55,196 nt of DNA from an uncultured Acidobacteriaceae bacterium (GTDB lineage: Bacteria; Acidobacteriota; Terriglobia; Terriglobales; Acidobacteriaceae). The translations under genes and the position numbers were made by a program. The stretch spans positions 1 through 55,196 of the forward strand of contig CAIWFH010000209.1 in the NCBI GenBank assembly GCA_903911925.1, given 5' to 3'. The number at the start of each line of letters is the position of its first letter. The first letter of the stretch is position 1. Below are positions 8,747 to 18,608 of this stretch, piece after piece. Below the pieces are notes generated by a model. The model saw only the letters and a list, made by a program, of their open reading frames with translations. It did no database searches and had not been told where the DNA came from.

Positions 8747-11155
8747 ATGAGGTCGAAAACCGGTCTTCTCATCTCATCCTTCGCGCTGGGATGCGCGCTT
8801 GCATTATGCCTCCAGGCCTGCGGGCAAAATATCCCGCCCACAGTCTCCAGGATTTGGCCCGCGGGAATACAGCGTGGAAGCACTGCCACTTTCACGCTTG
8901 AAGGACGCAATCTCGAGGGCGCCACCGAAGTAATCTTCGACGCGCCTGGCATGAGTGCGAAGGTGACAGGGACGACGGACGTGCCCGAGCAAATCACCGG
9001 ACCGCGCGCGGGCCAGGACCTGGAAGCCCAGGTGCCGCGCGCCAAAAAGCAAACTGCGAACCTTGAAGTCACCATTGCTAAAGACGTCGCGCCTGGCGTT
9101 CACCGTTTCCGCGTCAAAACGCCGCAGGGAACAACCAACATGGTTACCCTTGCTGTTGGAACGCTGCCGGAGGTCAGGCAACAAGATAAGGCCATTCCCG
9201 ATTCCGCGCCAACAATGCAGGCGGTTGAGTTGCCGGCCACCCTGGTTGGAACCATCGCCGCCGCCGGAAATAAGGACAGTTATCAATTTGAGGGCAAAGC
9301 GGGCGAAGAGGTGGTCTTCCAGGTGCTCGCGTCGCCTCTCGGGTCCAAGCTCAAGTCCATGTTGATCCTGAGCGATGATTCCGGCAAGGTGCTGGCCGCG
9401 GTGGGCAAAAATGAAAACGAATCGGATGCCGTATTGGCCTATAAACTGCAGCAGGACGCGAAGTACGCGTTATCCATCGAAGACCGCGACCGCGAAGGCG
9501 GGATGGACTATTTCTACCGTGTGGACGCAGGTCCATTGCCCTATATCACCAGTCATTTTCCTCTGGGAGTCCGCGCGGGAGCAACCGCGGAAGTATCTGT
9601 TTCGGGATTCAATCTAGGCGCTGTACATGCGGTCAAAGTTTCGCCGCCCGCGTCAGCGAGCGGCTGGACGACGATCCCTATGGAATTCAATGTCGGCGAA
9701 GCACGTCCTCTGAACGAGGCCAGGCTCGCGGTTGGCGGCGGTCCCGAAATTCTGGAACAGGAACCGAACGACTCCATCACGCAAGCGCAGGCCGTCTCCG
9801 TTCCCGTCACCATCAACGGGCATATCGATGGCAGTCCAAAGGCCGGCACAAATCCAGACGAGGACTACTTCCGGTTTCACGCTGTCAAAGGCGAGCAACT
9901 GGACATCGACGTTGCGGCCGCACGGCTTGGTTCCCCCCTGGACTCGGTGATTGAAATCCTGGACGCACAAGGGCAAGCTATTCCACGGGCGACCGTTCGC
10001 TGCCTCAATCAGACCACAACCACGCTCAGCGACAAGGACTCGCGCACCACCGGCATCCGGCTCGTCTCCACTTCCGATCTTCACGAAGGCGACTACCTGA
10101 TGGTCGGCGATGAACTCGACCGGATCGATGTCATTCCCGATCAGCCCGATTTCGATGCGATTATGAAGAGCGCTGACGGCCTTCGCCTTGCTTACCTCGG
10201 AACATCGCCCGATCTTCACGCCGTCAACACGCCTGTCTACAAAGCGGAAATTTTGCCGCCCGAGGCGGATGTCCCTTCCAACGGCTTGCCCGTGTTTCAC
10301 CTGACCTGGCGTAATGACGATGGAGGGCCGGGCTACGGGGCAGATTCGATGCTGGACTTTGTTGCTCCGGCCGATGGCGAATACCTTCTTCACCTTAAAG
10401 ACATTCGCGGCATGCAGGGACCCGAACTCGCCTATCGCCTCAACATTCAAGAGGCCACTCCAGATTTTCAGCTTAAAGCCGAGCCGGCCAACCCAAACAT
10501 TCCCCAGGGCGGATCGACCCCGGTGACCGTCTCCGTGGTCACGAGGCGGAATTATTCCGGTTCAATTCAGGTTCAGGTTCGTGGGCTTCCCGCGGGAGTC
10601 TCCGCGAGCCCGGCAGTAATTCCCGCTGGCCAAGACTCCACCGTTGTGGTCTTGACCGCAGCCGAGGAAGCACCGCTCGACGCTCATCCGTCGCCGATTG
10701 AAATTGTTGGTCACGCTGAAGTCAACGGCCGTGACCTGGCCAGAACGGCAAGGACAGACGGAGACACTGACGCACCGCTGCAACTGGTGGCCATCACTCC
10801 CGCTCCCGATGTCGTGGTGACCACGGAGCCCAGGCAAGTCTCCATTGAGCCGGGCAAGGAAGTAACCGTCACGCTCCATGTCGACCGCCGCAACGGCTTC
10901 AAAGGGCGCGTTCCGTGTTTTGTGCAGAATCTCCCCCCCGGCGTGCGCGTGGTCAACGTGGGGTTGAATGGCGTGCTCGTAACAGAAGCGCAGACCAGCC
11001 GAACCTTCACCCTGCGCGCAGAAGACTGGGCGCAGCCGATCAACCAGCCCATGTACGTAGTTGCGCTGGTGGAGTCGAACTCCTCCACGATGCATCCCTC
11101 CGAGGCTCTGCTTTTGAAAGTGGAATCCGGAAAGCAAACCGCAAGCGTGAAATAG
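8747..11155 (+). CDS. Large lipoprotein with pre-peptidase C-terminal (PPC) domains (module A)
   Basis: An 802-residue protein. The start is fixed by AGGAGG six bases before ATG 8747. The N-terminus is a lipoprotein signal ending in the lipobox LQAC (Cys25). The body contains an IPT/TIG-like segment (RIWPAGIQRGSTATFTLEG) and PPC-type beta-sandwich domains: one in the first half (DSYQFEGKAGEEVVFQVLA) and one opened by EQEPNDSITQAQAV with DEDYFRFHAVKGEQLDIDV. Ig-like regions complete the C-terminus. PPC domains are usually non-catalytic and associated with secreted enzymes or surface binding. This is the last gene of module A, ending near a terminator-like hairpin. The specific role is unknown. 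Confidence 0.82.
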   Translation: MRSKTGLLISSFALGCALALCLQACGQNIPPTVSRIWPAGIQRGSTATFTLEGRNLEGATEVIFDAPGMSAKVTGTTDVPEQITGPRAGQDLEAQVPRAKKQTANLEVTIAKDVAPGVHRFRVKTPQGTTNMVTLAVGTLPEVRQQDKAIPDSAPTMQAVELPATLVGTIAAAGNKDSYQFEGKAGEEVVFQVLASPLGSKLKSMLILSDDSGKVLAAVGKNENESDAVLAYKLQQDAKYALSIEDRDREGGMDYFYRVDAGPLPYITSHFPLGVRAGATAEVSVSGFNLGAVHAVKVSPPASASGWTTIPMEFNVGEARPLNEARLAVGGGPEILEQEPNDSITQAQAVSVPVTINGHIDGSPKAGTNPDEDYFRFHAVKGEQLDIDVAAARLGSPLDSVIEILDAQGQAIPRATVRCLNQTTTTLSDKDSRTTGIRLVSTSDLHEGDYLMVGDELDRIDVIPDQPDFDAIMKSADGLRLAYLGTSPDLHAVNTPVYKAEILPPEADVPSNGLPVFHLTWRNDDGGPGYGADSMLDFVAPADGEYLLHLKDIRGMQGPELAYRLNIQEATPDFQLKAEPANPNIPQGGSTPVTVSVVTRRNYSGSIQVQVRGLPAGVSASPAVIPAGQDSTVVVLTAAEEAPLDAHPSPIEIVGHAEVNGRDLARTARTDGDTDAPLQLVAITPAPDVVVTTEPRQVSIEPGKEVTVTLHVDRRNGFKGRVPCFVQNLPPGVRVVNVGLNGVLVTEAQTSRTFTLRAEDWAQPINQPMYVVALVESNSSTMHPSEALLLKVESGKQTASVK

Positions 11156-11198
11156 GACAAAGATGGGGCAGGGTGCATTCTGGGCGACCTGCCGAACA

Positions 11199-11227
11199 CC
11201 GCTTGCTTCACCTTTGAAGCGGCTTTT
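11199..11227 (+). terminator. Possible rho-independent terminator of module A
   Basis: Arms CCGCTT and AAGCGG enclose a short loop and are followed by CTTTT. An alternative inner stem is GCTTC/GAAGC. It lies 44 bases after the lipoprotein stop, between two convergent genes. Confidence 0.4.
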
Positions 11228-11260
11228 CTGCTTTCAAGGCCTGTGCTTTCCCCGTGATCC

Positions 11261-11452
11261 CTAACCGCCCTTCAGTGTGCTGGCGATCGCATTGAATGCG
11301 CCGTTGATCGAAGTGGCAAGCGTTCCCATGGCTGCCGTGGCCGCCAGCGAAAGCAGGGATGCCACCAATGCGTACTCGACCAGGTCCTGACCGTCTTCCC
11401 GCGCCATCAGATTCTGCACTTTGACGTAACACTGCATTATCCTGTTGTGCAT
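11261..11452 (-). CDS. Flp/Fap-type pilin
   Basis: A 63-residue small pilin. The segment AREDGQDLVEYALVASLLSL holds the Flp prepilin pattern: a short basic leader, then Gly followed by a hydrophobic N-terminal helix containing the conserved Glu-Tyr pair. The start at 11452 is chosen because a GGGGGGAA ribosome site lies just upstream; in-frame ATGs exist at 11548 and 11437. Flp pilins are assembled by Tad systems. No tad gene is present here, so this is an isolated copy between two unrelated operons. The Ala/Ser-rich C-terminus ends in STLKGG. Confidence 0.8.
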   Translation of the reverse strand: MHNRIMQCYVKVQNLMAREDGQDLVEYALVASLLSLAATAAMGTLATSINGAFNAIASTLKGG

Positions 11453-12033
11453 TCCGATTCCCCCCGAGTTTCTTGAAATGCCCAGATGCTGCCTGGGTAA
11501 CGGCATGGACCATGCACTTCGATTGCCGTTCCTGTAGTCGCCACTCACTCTGATAATTCAACAACTTGCAAATGCCTTGAAGCATTGTGGTGTAGTCCAT
11601 TGTTTACGCTACGGCGAGAACGTGTGCTATCGGTATACATCTTGGGCAAACCCAAAAACGGCGAGGTCGCTAACCGCTGGAGTTCGCGCTCCAACGGTAA
11701 TCCGGTTTCCGGAACCCTCCGGCGAAAAACCATAAAAAGCTCTTGCATCGGGCTGTTGATTTTCGACAAGATGAAAGTAGCAATTGAACCCATTCCTCCT
11801 CCCCGACCGTCTCTCGCTTGTAGGCGGCGAGCGAAGGCCTCTGGACAATCGTCATTGCTGAGTGAAATGATGTTTTGCGTTGAAGGTCAGTAAACTCCCG
11901 TGCTTCCCCTCCGCCCGGGCCGGTCATCCAAATACAAAGAGCCGTGCTCCCAGCGGGAAAAGCCGAGCAGGAGAACTGAATCCATTCACGTCCACCCGCA
12001 ACTGAAGCCGGCGCAAAGAGGAGGAGTGTCTCA
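11453..12033. promoter_or_regulatory. Divergent intergenic region between Flp pilin and module B
   Basis: About 580 bases without a supportable gene. Short open frames on both strands lack ribosome sites and family signals. The right end carries a strong GAGGAGGAG ribosome site for the TTG start at 12034. Promoters for the divergent genes presumably lie here, but no clear -35/-10 or -24/-12 pair was found. Confidence 0.3.
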
Positions 12034-15000
12034 TTGGCGAAGAACGGTTCTAACTCTTTGATTCCACGTATGATGAATGTGGTAAAGTCGGCGTATCTGG
12101 CGGTGGGCCTGGTCGTCGTGCTCGCCGGGGCCCTCCTGTGGATGGGCATGGGCCGCCATAACCGGCACGCGTACCTGGTGTCTGGGCGGCATCTGGACTT
12201 TAACCAGGACGTGCAGCCGATTCTGGCCAGCAACTGCTTTAGCTGTCACGGGCCTGATCCGGAGATGCGCAAGGCGGGGCTGAGGCTCGACCTGGAAGAA
12301 TCGGCATTCAAAAAGCGGCCGGGGCATCCCGACGCCATCGTTCCCGGCTATCCCGACAAAAGTGAGCTCATCAAGCGAATCGAGTCAACGGACTCGCACC
12401 ACCTCATGCCCCAAACTTCGCTTGGCGAAGCAAAGCCCATGAAGCCGGAGGACATAGCCATCCTCAGGGAGTGGGTGAAAGAAGGCGCGGTTTATCGGCC
12501 TCACTGGGCTTTTGAAGTGCCCGTCCGGGCATCGCTCCCGGCAGCGGGGCAGCAAGACGGCTGGACCAAAACGCCAATCGATGCATTCATCTTGGCCAGG
12601 CTGAAAAAGGAGGGGTTGCATCCCTCGCCTGAGGCGGATCGGGAGACCCTGATCAGGCGCGTCACCCTGGACCTGACCGGACTGTTGCCCACGGTCGCTG
12701 AAGTAAAGGCGTTTGCCAACGACAAGTCGCCGCAAGCCTACGAACACCTTGTAGATGGATTGCTGGCGCGGCCCAGTTTTGGCGAAGAGCGTGCCCGCTA
12801 CTGGATGGATTACGCCCGCTACGCTGACACCTACGGCTTGCATTTCGACAACAATCGCCACATCTGGCCGTACCGCGATTACGTGATTCGCTCCTTCAAC
12901 AGCAACAAGCCGTTCGATCAGTTTGCGATGGAGCAGATTGCTGGCGATCTCATGCCGGCAAAAACGATCAATCCGCTGATCGCCAGCGGCTACGTGCGCC
13001 TGGGCGTCAGCAGCAACGAGGGCGGCACCATTCCTGAAGAGTTGCAGTTCAACCTGGCGCGCGAGCGCACTGAGGCCTACGGCGCCGCCTTCATGGGCAT
13101 CACCGTGGGTTGCGCGGTTTGCCACGATCACAAGTACGACCCCACCACCCAGAAGGATTTCTACGCGCTTAGCGCCTTTTTCAACAACATCGATGAATTG
13201 CCCTACAACGGTGACCGGCCCGTCTGGGCGCCCGTCGCGCGTATCCCGAAGCCGCAGAATCGTGAAGCTTACGACAAGGTATTCGCCCGGCGCAGCGAAC
13301 TTGCCGGCCAACTGGATACGCTCCGCCAGAATGAGCGGGCTTTGATTGAGCGCTGGCTGCAATCGCGCCAGGGCCTGCCGCAACCTGTGGCCGTGGACAA
13401 GCTGATGCTTCGCCTGCGCCTGGACGAAGGCGGCGGCGACACAATAAAGAACAGCGCGCCCAATCCGCAGCCGGCCAGTTTTGCGCTCGGCAAATCGAAA
13501 GGGCAGTGGGGCGAAACCACCTGGCTCTGGCCCGACTTCCGCATGGACAACAGTGCGCGCGTGATGCTCGGCCAGACCGGCGATTACGAAGGAACCCAGC
13601 CTTTTTCGTCAGGCGGCTGGTTCATGCTGCGCGCCGCGCCGAACTACCCCATCGATCAGTCGGGCACCCTGCTTTCGAAGATGGACACAACCCAGCACAA
13701 CCGCGGCTGGACCCTCGCGCTTGAGAAAGGGCATCTCAGCGTTGATCTCGTAAATGAGGAGCCCAAGACGCCCGTTGTGCTCAAGAAGAACGAGGTGACC
13801 AAGCCCTCCTATACCCAGGACAAGTTCGAGTATCCAACTCCGAACGATCTGCCGCTCGCTGACCTCACGCCCAGCGAAGAGCGCATGAAGAAGGAGATCC
13901 CCAAGGAGAAAAAACCGGAGAAGAAAAAGCCTGAAGCTCCCGCTCCCAAAGACACAACTCCCGAAGTTGCAATCCGGGTGCAGACTAACCAGATTCTTCC
14001 CGTCGATGGCCACTGGTATCACGTGCTCTTTACCTACGACGGTTCAGGCAAGGCGTCCGGCGTCAAGGTCTACATCAATGGCGCGCCGGTAGCCACGCAT
14101 ATAGAGGCGGATACCCTGGGCCAGGCGACCATCCGGACTGCGGCTCCCATGCAGCTTGGATGGAGATATCCCGATTCGAGCCCGGCGCAGGACACGCGGT
14201 ACCAGGATATTCGCCTGTACGCGCGCGCACTTTCGGGTGACGAGGCCAGGCGGCTTCCGTATGAGGACTATGTCGCGGAAGTAGCCTCCAGGCCAATCGC
14301 CCAATGGAACGAAGACCAGTTGCACGCGGTGAGCCAGTTCTACTTCACCAATATCGATGCGTCCGCCAAGGCCATCCAGGGCGAGATTGCTCAGTTGGAT
14401 GCTCAACTGGAAAAGCTGTCGGCGGGCGGAGACGTTTCGATTGTGTCGTGGGAGAAGCCCACCATCGCATACGCGAACGTGCTTACGCGCGGCATCTATT
14501 CGGCGCGTACCGAGCGGGTTGAGGCGAACACGCCGCATTATCTCCCGCCCCTGCCGGTCGGCATGCCGCACAATCGGCTGGCACTCGCCAAGTGGACGGT
14601 GAGCCCTCAGAATCCGCTCACCGCGCGCGTCACTGTAAATCGAATGTGGAACGAATTGTTCGGCACCGGCCTGGTTGAAACGACCGAGGACTTTGGCATC
14701 ATGGGCCAGCGCCCTTCGCATCCCGAGTTGCTTGACTGGCTGGCTGTCGAGTTCCGTGACAGCGGATGGAACGTCAAACACATGTACAAGCTGATGGTCA
14801 TGTCCGCTGCATACCGGCAAAGCGCCAAGGCAACCCCCGAGCAGCTTGTGAAAGATCCAAGGAATCTGCTGCTGGCGCATGGCCCGCGATTCCGCATGGA
14901 TGCCGAGATGTGGCGCGATGTCGCGCTCCAGTCTGGCGGACTGCTGGCAAACCAGGTTGGCGGGCCGAGCGTCAAGCCGTATCAGCCACCGAATATCTGG

Positions 15001-15519
15001 GAGCAGGTGAGCTATCCCGTCAGCGACACCGTCCATTACGACGAGGGACACGGCACAGAGCTTTACCGGCGAAGCATGTACACCTACTGGAAGCGCATGG
15101 CCACCCTGCCCAACATGGATGCCATGGATGCGCCAATGCGCGATGCGGTGTGCACGCGCCGTCAGCGCACCGACACGCCATTGCAGGCGCTGGTGACCAT
15201 GAACGATACGCAATGGGTCGAGGCAGCCAGGGCGCTGGCTGAGCGCGCAATCGAACAAGGCGGGCAGCAACCCGAGCAGCGCATCAAGTTCATGGGCAAT
15301 GTTCTGCTGGCGCACGATCCGCCGCCGCAGATGGCATCTGTGCTGAAGAACTCGCTGGCCCAAATGGAAAAGCACTACGGCGCTGACCCCAAGGCCGCGC
15401 ACGCGTTGGTTGCGGTAGGCGAGAAGAAGCGCAATCCGTCCATCCCTGAGCCGGAGTTGGCCGCATGGACCATGGTCGCCAGCGAAATGCTCAACCTGGA
15501 CGAAACGGTAAACAAGTAA
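12034..15519 (+). CDS. PSD1 cytochrome c / DUF1549 / LamG-like / DUF1553 protein (module B)
   Basis: A 1161-residue protein. The start is TTG at 12034, supported by GAGGAGGAG about seven bases upstream; ATGs at 12070 and 12073 have no such site. An N-terminal membrane segment (YLAVGLVVVLAGALLWMG) precedes a cytochrome c domain with C68-FS-C71-H72. DUF1549 follows (TPIDAFILARLKKEG) and includes a second CxxCH (GCAVCHDHKYDPTTQKDFY). A concanavalin/LamG-like domain comes next, interrupted around residues 617-645 by a Lys/Pro/Glu-rich linker. DUF1553 occupies the C-terminus (VTVNRMWNELFGTGLVETTED). It is likely anchored on the periplasmic face and may bind carbohydrate through the LamG-like part; that is inference. 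It opens a four-gene operon. Confidence 0.9.
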   Translation: MAKNGSNSLIPRMMNVVKSAYLAVGLVVVLAGALLWMGMGRHNRHAYLVSGRHLDFNQDVQPILASNCFSCHGPDPEMRKAGLRLDLEESAFKKRPGHPDAIVPGYPDKSELIKRIESTDSHHLMPQTSLGEAKPMKPEDIAILREWVKEGAVYRPHWAFEVPVRASLPAAGQQDGWTKTPIDAFILARLKKEGLHPSPEADRETLIRRVTLDLTGLLPTVAEVKAFANDKSPQAYEHLVDGLLARPSFGEERARYWMDYARYADTYGLHFDNNRHIWPYRDYVIRSFNSNKPFDQFAMEQIAGDLMPAKTINPLIASGYVRLGVSSNEGGTIPEELQFNLARERTEAYGAAFMGITVGCAVCHDHKYDPTTQKDFYALSAFFNNIDELPYNGDRPVWAPVARIPKPQNREAYDKVFARRSELAGQLDTLRQNERALIERWLQSRQGLPQPVAVDKLMLRLRLDEGGGDTIKNSAPNPQPASFALGKSKGQWGETTWLWPDFRMDNSARVMLGQTGDYEGTQPFSSGGWFMLRAAPNYPIDQSGTLLSKMDTTQHNRGWTLALEKGHLSVDLVNEEPKTPVVLKKNEVTKPSYTQDKFEYPTPNDLPLADLTPSEERMKKEIPKEKKPEKKKPEAPAPKDTTPEVAIRVQTNQILPVDGHWYHVLFTYDGSGKASGVKVYINGAPVATHIEADTLGQATIRTAAPMQLGWRYPDSSPAQDTRYQDIRLYARALSGDEARRLPYEDYVAEVASRPIAQWNEDQLHAVSQFYFTNIDASAKAIQGEIAQLDAQLEKLSAGGDVSIVSWEKPTIAYANVLTRGIYSARTERVEANTPHYLPPLPVGMPHNRLALAKWTVSPQNPLTARVTVNRMWNELFGTGLVETTEDFGIMGQRPSHPELLDWLAVEFRDSGWNVKHMYKLMVMSAAYRQSAKATPEQLVKDPRNLLLAHGPRFRMDAEMWRDVALQSGGLLANQVGGPSVKPYQPPNIWEQVSYPVSDTVHYDEGHGTELYRRSMYTYWKRMATLPNMDAMDAPMRDAVCTRRQRTDTPLQALVTMNDTQWVEAARALAERAIEQGGQQPEQRIKFMGNVLLAHDPPPQMASVLKNSLAQMEKHYGADPKAAHALVAVGEKKRNPSIPEPELAAWTMVASEMLNLDETVNK

Positions 15520-15534
15520 TCAACGGAGGTTCTT

Positions 15535-17088
15535 TTGAAACAGCATCCCCTTTGTACCGATACCGAAGACGGCCCAAGCGTACTTGATCTTCCCATTCCG
15601 GCGGGTTTGAAGCAGGAGTGGATGGCGCTCGAGAATCGCCGGCGTTTTCTGGGTCGCGCAGGCAAGGTGTTGGGGTGGGCGGCCATGGCCAGCCTGCTCG
15701 GCGGTCGCGGCCAGGGCGGAGATGCGCATGCCGCCGACAAGCCAAACGGGTATGGACTTCCCTCCTCCGACGATGTGAAGCTGCCTCATTTTGCTCCCAA
15801 GGCAAAGCGCGCCATTTATCTGTTCATGTCGGGCGCGCCGCCGCAGATCGATTTGTGGGACTACAAACCGAATCTCGCCGCGCTCTATGACAAGGACCTT
15901 CCCGACTCGGTGCGCGGTGGTCAGCAGTTGACCGGCATGACGGCAGGACAGGCGCGTTTCCCCATTGCGCCTTCGCACTGGGCCTTCAAGCGCTACGGCA
16001 AGACGGGAACATGGGTCAGCGACCTGTTGCCCAACACCGCGCGGCTCGTCGACGACCTGACCATCATCAAGACGCTCAACACTGAAGCCATCAATCACGA
16101 GCCGGCCATCATGCTCATCAACACCGGAAACATGAACCCCGGCAAGCCTTGCCTGGGATCGTGGCTCTCCTACGGGTTGGGCAGCATGAACGACAATCTG
16201 CCCACCTTCATGGTGCTGCAAACCAAGGTGAACGCGAAGGAAAATAACCAGCCGCTATCTTCCCGGCTCTGGAGCAGCGGATTTCTCTCGTCGCAATACG
16301 CTGGCGTAGGACTCCGCTCCGGCGGCGACCCCGTGCTCTACCTCACCGATCCCAAAGGAGTGGATCGCGAAGTCCGCCGCAAGATGCTCGACGCTGTTGA
16401 GCAGATCAACCGGCAAACCTACGACGAGTTGGGCGACCCGGAGACCAATGCGCGAATCGCCCAGTACGAAATGGCGTACCGCATGCAAACATCCGTGCCC
16501 GAGCTTGCCGATCTGAGCAAGGAACCGCAGTCCACCTGGGATCTTTACGGACCGGACGCAAAAGAGCCCGGCACCTTTGCCTATAACTGCCTCATGGCGC
16601 GCCGCATGGCCGAGCGTGGCGTGCGCTTGACGCAGATTTACAAACGCGGATGGGACGTGCACGGCAACGTAACCGGTATGCTGCCGATTCTTTGCCAGGA
16701 GACCGATCGCGGGTGCTATGCGCTGGTTACCGACCTCAAGCAGCGCGGATTGCTCGATGACACTCTGGTCATCTGGGGCGGCGAGTTCGGGCGCACCGTC
16801 TACAGCCAGGGCGGCCTCACGATGGAGAACTATGGCCGCGACCACCACCCGCGCTGCTTCACCGTCTGGATGACAGGCGGCGGTGTGCGCACCGGCATCA
16901 CCTATGGCGAGACGGATGAATACAGCTACAACGTGGCCAAAGACCCGGTAACCGTACGTGATTTCAATGCAACCGTTCTGCATTGCTTGGGAATCGACCA
17001 CAACAAGCTGACCTACAAATCGCAAGGTCTGGACCAAAAACTCACTGGACCGGTGCCGGCAAGCGTGGTTCCGGGTCTCCTTGCATGA
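15535..17088 (+). CDS. DUF1501 family exported protein (module B)
   Basis: A 517-residue DUF1501 protein, paralogous in type to the one at 3173. It starts at TTG 15535 with GGAGGT four bases upstream, 15 bases after the previous stop. The signal is Arg-rich and late: NRRRFLGRAGKVLGWAAMA around residues 35-53. Conserved segments include YLFMSGAPPQIDLWDYKP, INHEPAIMLINTGNMNPGKP and GGEFGRTVYSQ followed by YGRDHHPRCFTVWM. The overlapping ATGA with the next gene implies translational coupling. Function is unknown; the family regularly accompanies DUF1549/DUF1553 proteins. Confidence 0.9.
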   Translation: MKQHPLCTDTEDGPSVLDLPIPAGLKQEWMALENRRRFLGRAGKVLGWAAMASLLGGRGQGGDAHAADKPNGYGLPSSDDVKLPHFAPKAKRAIYLFMSGAPPQIDLWDYKPNLAALYDKDLPDSVRGGQQLTGMTAGQARFPIAPSHWAFKRYGKTGTWVSDLLPNTARLVDDLTIIKTLNTEAINHEPAIMLINTGNMNPGKPCLGSWLSYGLGSMNDNLPTFMVLQTKVNAKENNQPLSSRLWSSGFLSSQYAGVGLRSGGDPVLYLTDPKGVDREVRRKMLDAVEQINRQTYDELGDPETNARIAQYEMAYRMQTSVPELADLSKEPQSTWDLYGPDAKEPGTFAYNCLMARRMAERGVRLTQIYKRGWDVHGNVTGMLPILCQETDRGCYALVTDLKQRGLLDDTLVIWGGEFGRTVYSQGGLTMENYGRDHHPRCFTVWMTGGGVRTGITYGETDEYSYNVAKDPVTVRDFNATVLHCLGIDHNKLTYKSQGLDQKLTGPVPASVVPGLLA

Positions 17089-18608
17089 TGAAAGGGAAAG
17101 AGCTAGTGGAGCATACAGATCGATTGCTTCCCGGAAAACAAATGGCTCGGGTGTCAAAAACGGTGAAAGAACTGGCCGCCCTTGCCGACAGATTGCTCCC
17201 CAGCAGCCGCTCTATACGAGTGGTCTGGCTGGCCTCGCTGCTGCTCAGCCTCGCGCTGCTGTTATTGCCCTGGATTTTCAAGTTGGATGGAAAACAGCAC
17301 GCCGACTGGCAGCAGTTTCTCGGCCGCTTCCATCCGCTCGCTGTGCATCTTCCCGTTGGGCTCCTGGTGCTTGTCCCGCTGCTTGAGATTGTGGGACGCT
17401 TCCGTCCGGCGCTGCGCGAAGCCGCGGGATTCGTGCTTGGTCTTGCATTCGCATGTTGCCTCGGTTCGTTGGCTCTCGGTTTCCTGCTGGCGTTTGGCGG
17501 AGGCGCCACAGGCGCGGTCGTCAACCACCACATGTGGGGCGGCATCTGGCTCTCGATCATCGTCCTTTTGTGCCTGCTGGCGCGTCCCTGGTGGATCTCC
17601 GGCGCCACGCCGCACTTCTATCCTGCAATACTCACTGGAGTGTTCTTTCTGCTCATGTGGACCGCGCACCAGGGCGGCACTTTGACGCACGGGAGCACCT
17701 ACCTCACCCAATACATGCCGTCGCAGCTCAAGCGCTGGGTAGCGCCCGGCGGCGTAAATGCCGGCGCTCAAAACCCCGCGTCGTTCTACACAAAACACGT
17801 CGGCCCGGTTCTCGACGCCAATTGCGTTACATGCCACGGCGAGAGCGAAGTCAAGGGCGGCCTTCGCCTGGACTCCTACGAGTCGCTGATGAAGGGCGGC
17901 AAGGATGGGCCGGTGATTGTTCCTGGCAGCCCGGACAAAAGTGCGCTGCTCCAGCGCGTGACCCTGCCGCCGAGCCACAAGCAGTTCATGCCCGCCGAGG
18001 GCAAGCCACCGCTCAAGTCGGAAGAGATTGCGTGGCTTTCGGCTTGGGTTCAGCAGGGCGCTTCGCCAACCGCAACCACGGTAGCCGGAGTTTCAATTCG
18101 CGAGGAACAACCAGAAGTGCCGCCGCAGCCGGTGGGCGACTACAGCAGCCTGATGGCCGAGATTAACACGATGGACATGGGCCAGGGAGCCAAGCTGGTG
18201 CCGGTTTCGCGCAAGCCCTCCGATGGTCTGATTCTGAATACGGTTGATATTGCGCCCAGCTTTACCGACGCGCAGTTCGCCGGGTTCCAGAAGTTCGCGC
18301 CGTACATCGTCGAGGCGAACCTGGCGCGCACCCCGGTGACCAATGCAAGCTTCGAAACGCTGGCAAAATTCACCCATCTGCGCGCGCTCCATCTTGAAGG
18401 AACCGGCGTAACCGGAGACGGCATCCAAAAGCTGGCCGCCTTGTCGCAACTAACTTACTTGAATTTGAGCGGGACCAAAGTCACTGCCTCTGCCGCGGCG
18501 CAAATTGAAAAGATGAAGAGTTTGCGCCATGTCTATCTCTACAACACGCCGGCTCAACCTGCGCCCACCGAGGTTGCGGCCAAGGCCGACGCGAGGAACA
18601 CCCAATGA
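17085..18608 (+). CDS. Polytopic membrane protein with cytochrome c and LRR segment (module B)
   Basis: A 507-residue protein whose ATG at 17085 overlaps the stop of the DUF1501 gene. After a charged N-terminus there are about five membrane segments, with FHPLAVHLPVGLLVLVPLLEI typical of DUF2231-like membrane domains. A PSD1-type cytochrome domain follows with C247-VT-C250-H251 and KGGLRLDSYESLMKGGKDG. The C-terminus has leucine-rich-repeat-like units (LRALHLEGTGVTGDGIQKL, LTYLNLSGTKVT). It could connect the exported module to the membrane and move electrons across the surface. The frame is open upstream to 16983 inside the preceding gene, which I reject as coding. Confidence 0.85.
   Translation: MMKGKELVEHTDRLLPGKQMARVSKTVKELAALADRLLPSSRSIRVVWLASLLLSLALLLLPWIFKLDGKQHADWQQFLGRFHPLAVHLPVGLLVLVPLLEIVGRFRPALREAAGFVLGLAFACCLGSLALGFLLAFGGGATGAVVNHHMWGGIWLSIIVLLCLLARPWWISGATPHFYPAILTGVFFLLMWTAHQGGTLTHGSTYLTQYMPSQLKRWVAPGGVNAGAQNPASFYTKHVGPVLDANCVTCHGESEVKGGLRLDSYESLMKGGKDGPVIVPGSPDKSALLQRVTLPPSHKQFMPAEGKPPLKSEEIAWLSAWVQQGASPTATTVAGVSIREEQPEVPPQPVGDYSSLMAEINTMDMGQGAKLVPVSRKPSDGLILNTVDIAPSFTDAQFAGFQKFAPYIVEANLARTPVTNASFETLAKFTHLRALHLEGTGVTGDGIQKLAALSQLTYLNLSGTKVTASAAAQIEKMKSLRHVYLYNTPAQPAPTEVAAKADARNTQ

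Noticed and set aside
11549..12033. Several short frames in the Flp-module B gap
   Set aside because: No ribosome sites, no motifs, and frames on both strands overlap each other.
14044..15402. Open frame of 452 codons opposite the module B DUF1549/DUF1553 gene
   Set aside because: Antisense shadow; composition and lack of motifs do not support coding.
16983..17084. Upstream start for the membrane cytochrome gene
   Set aside because: It lies inside the DUF1501 coding region; the ATGATG overlap at its stop is a better start.
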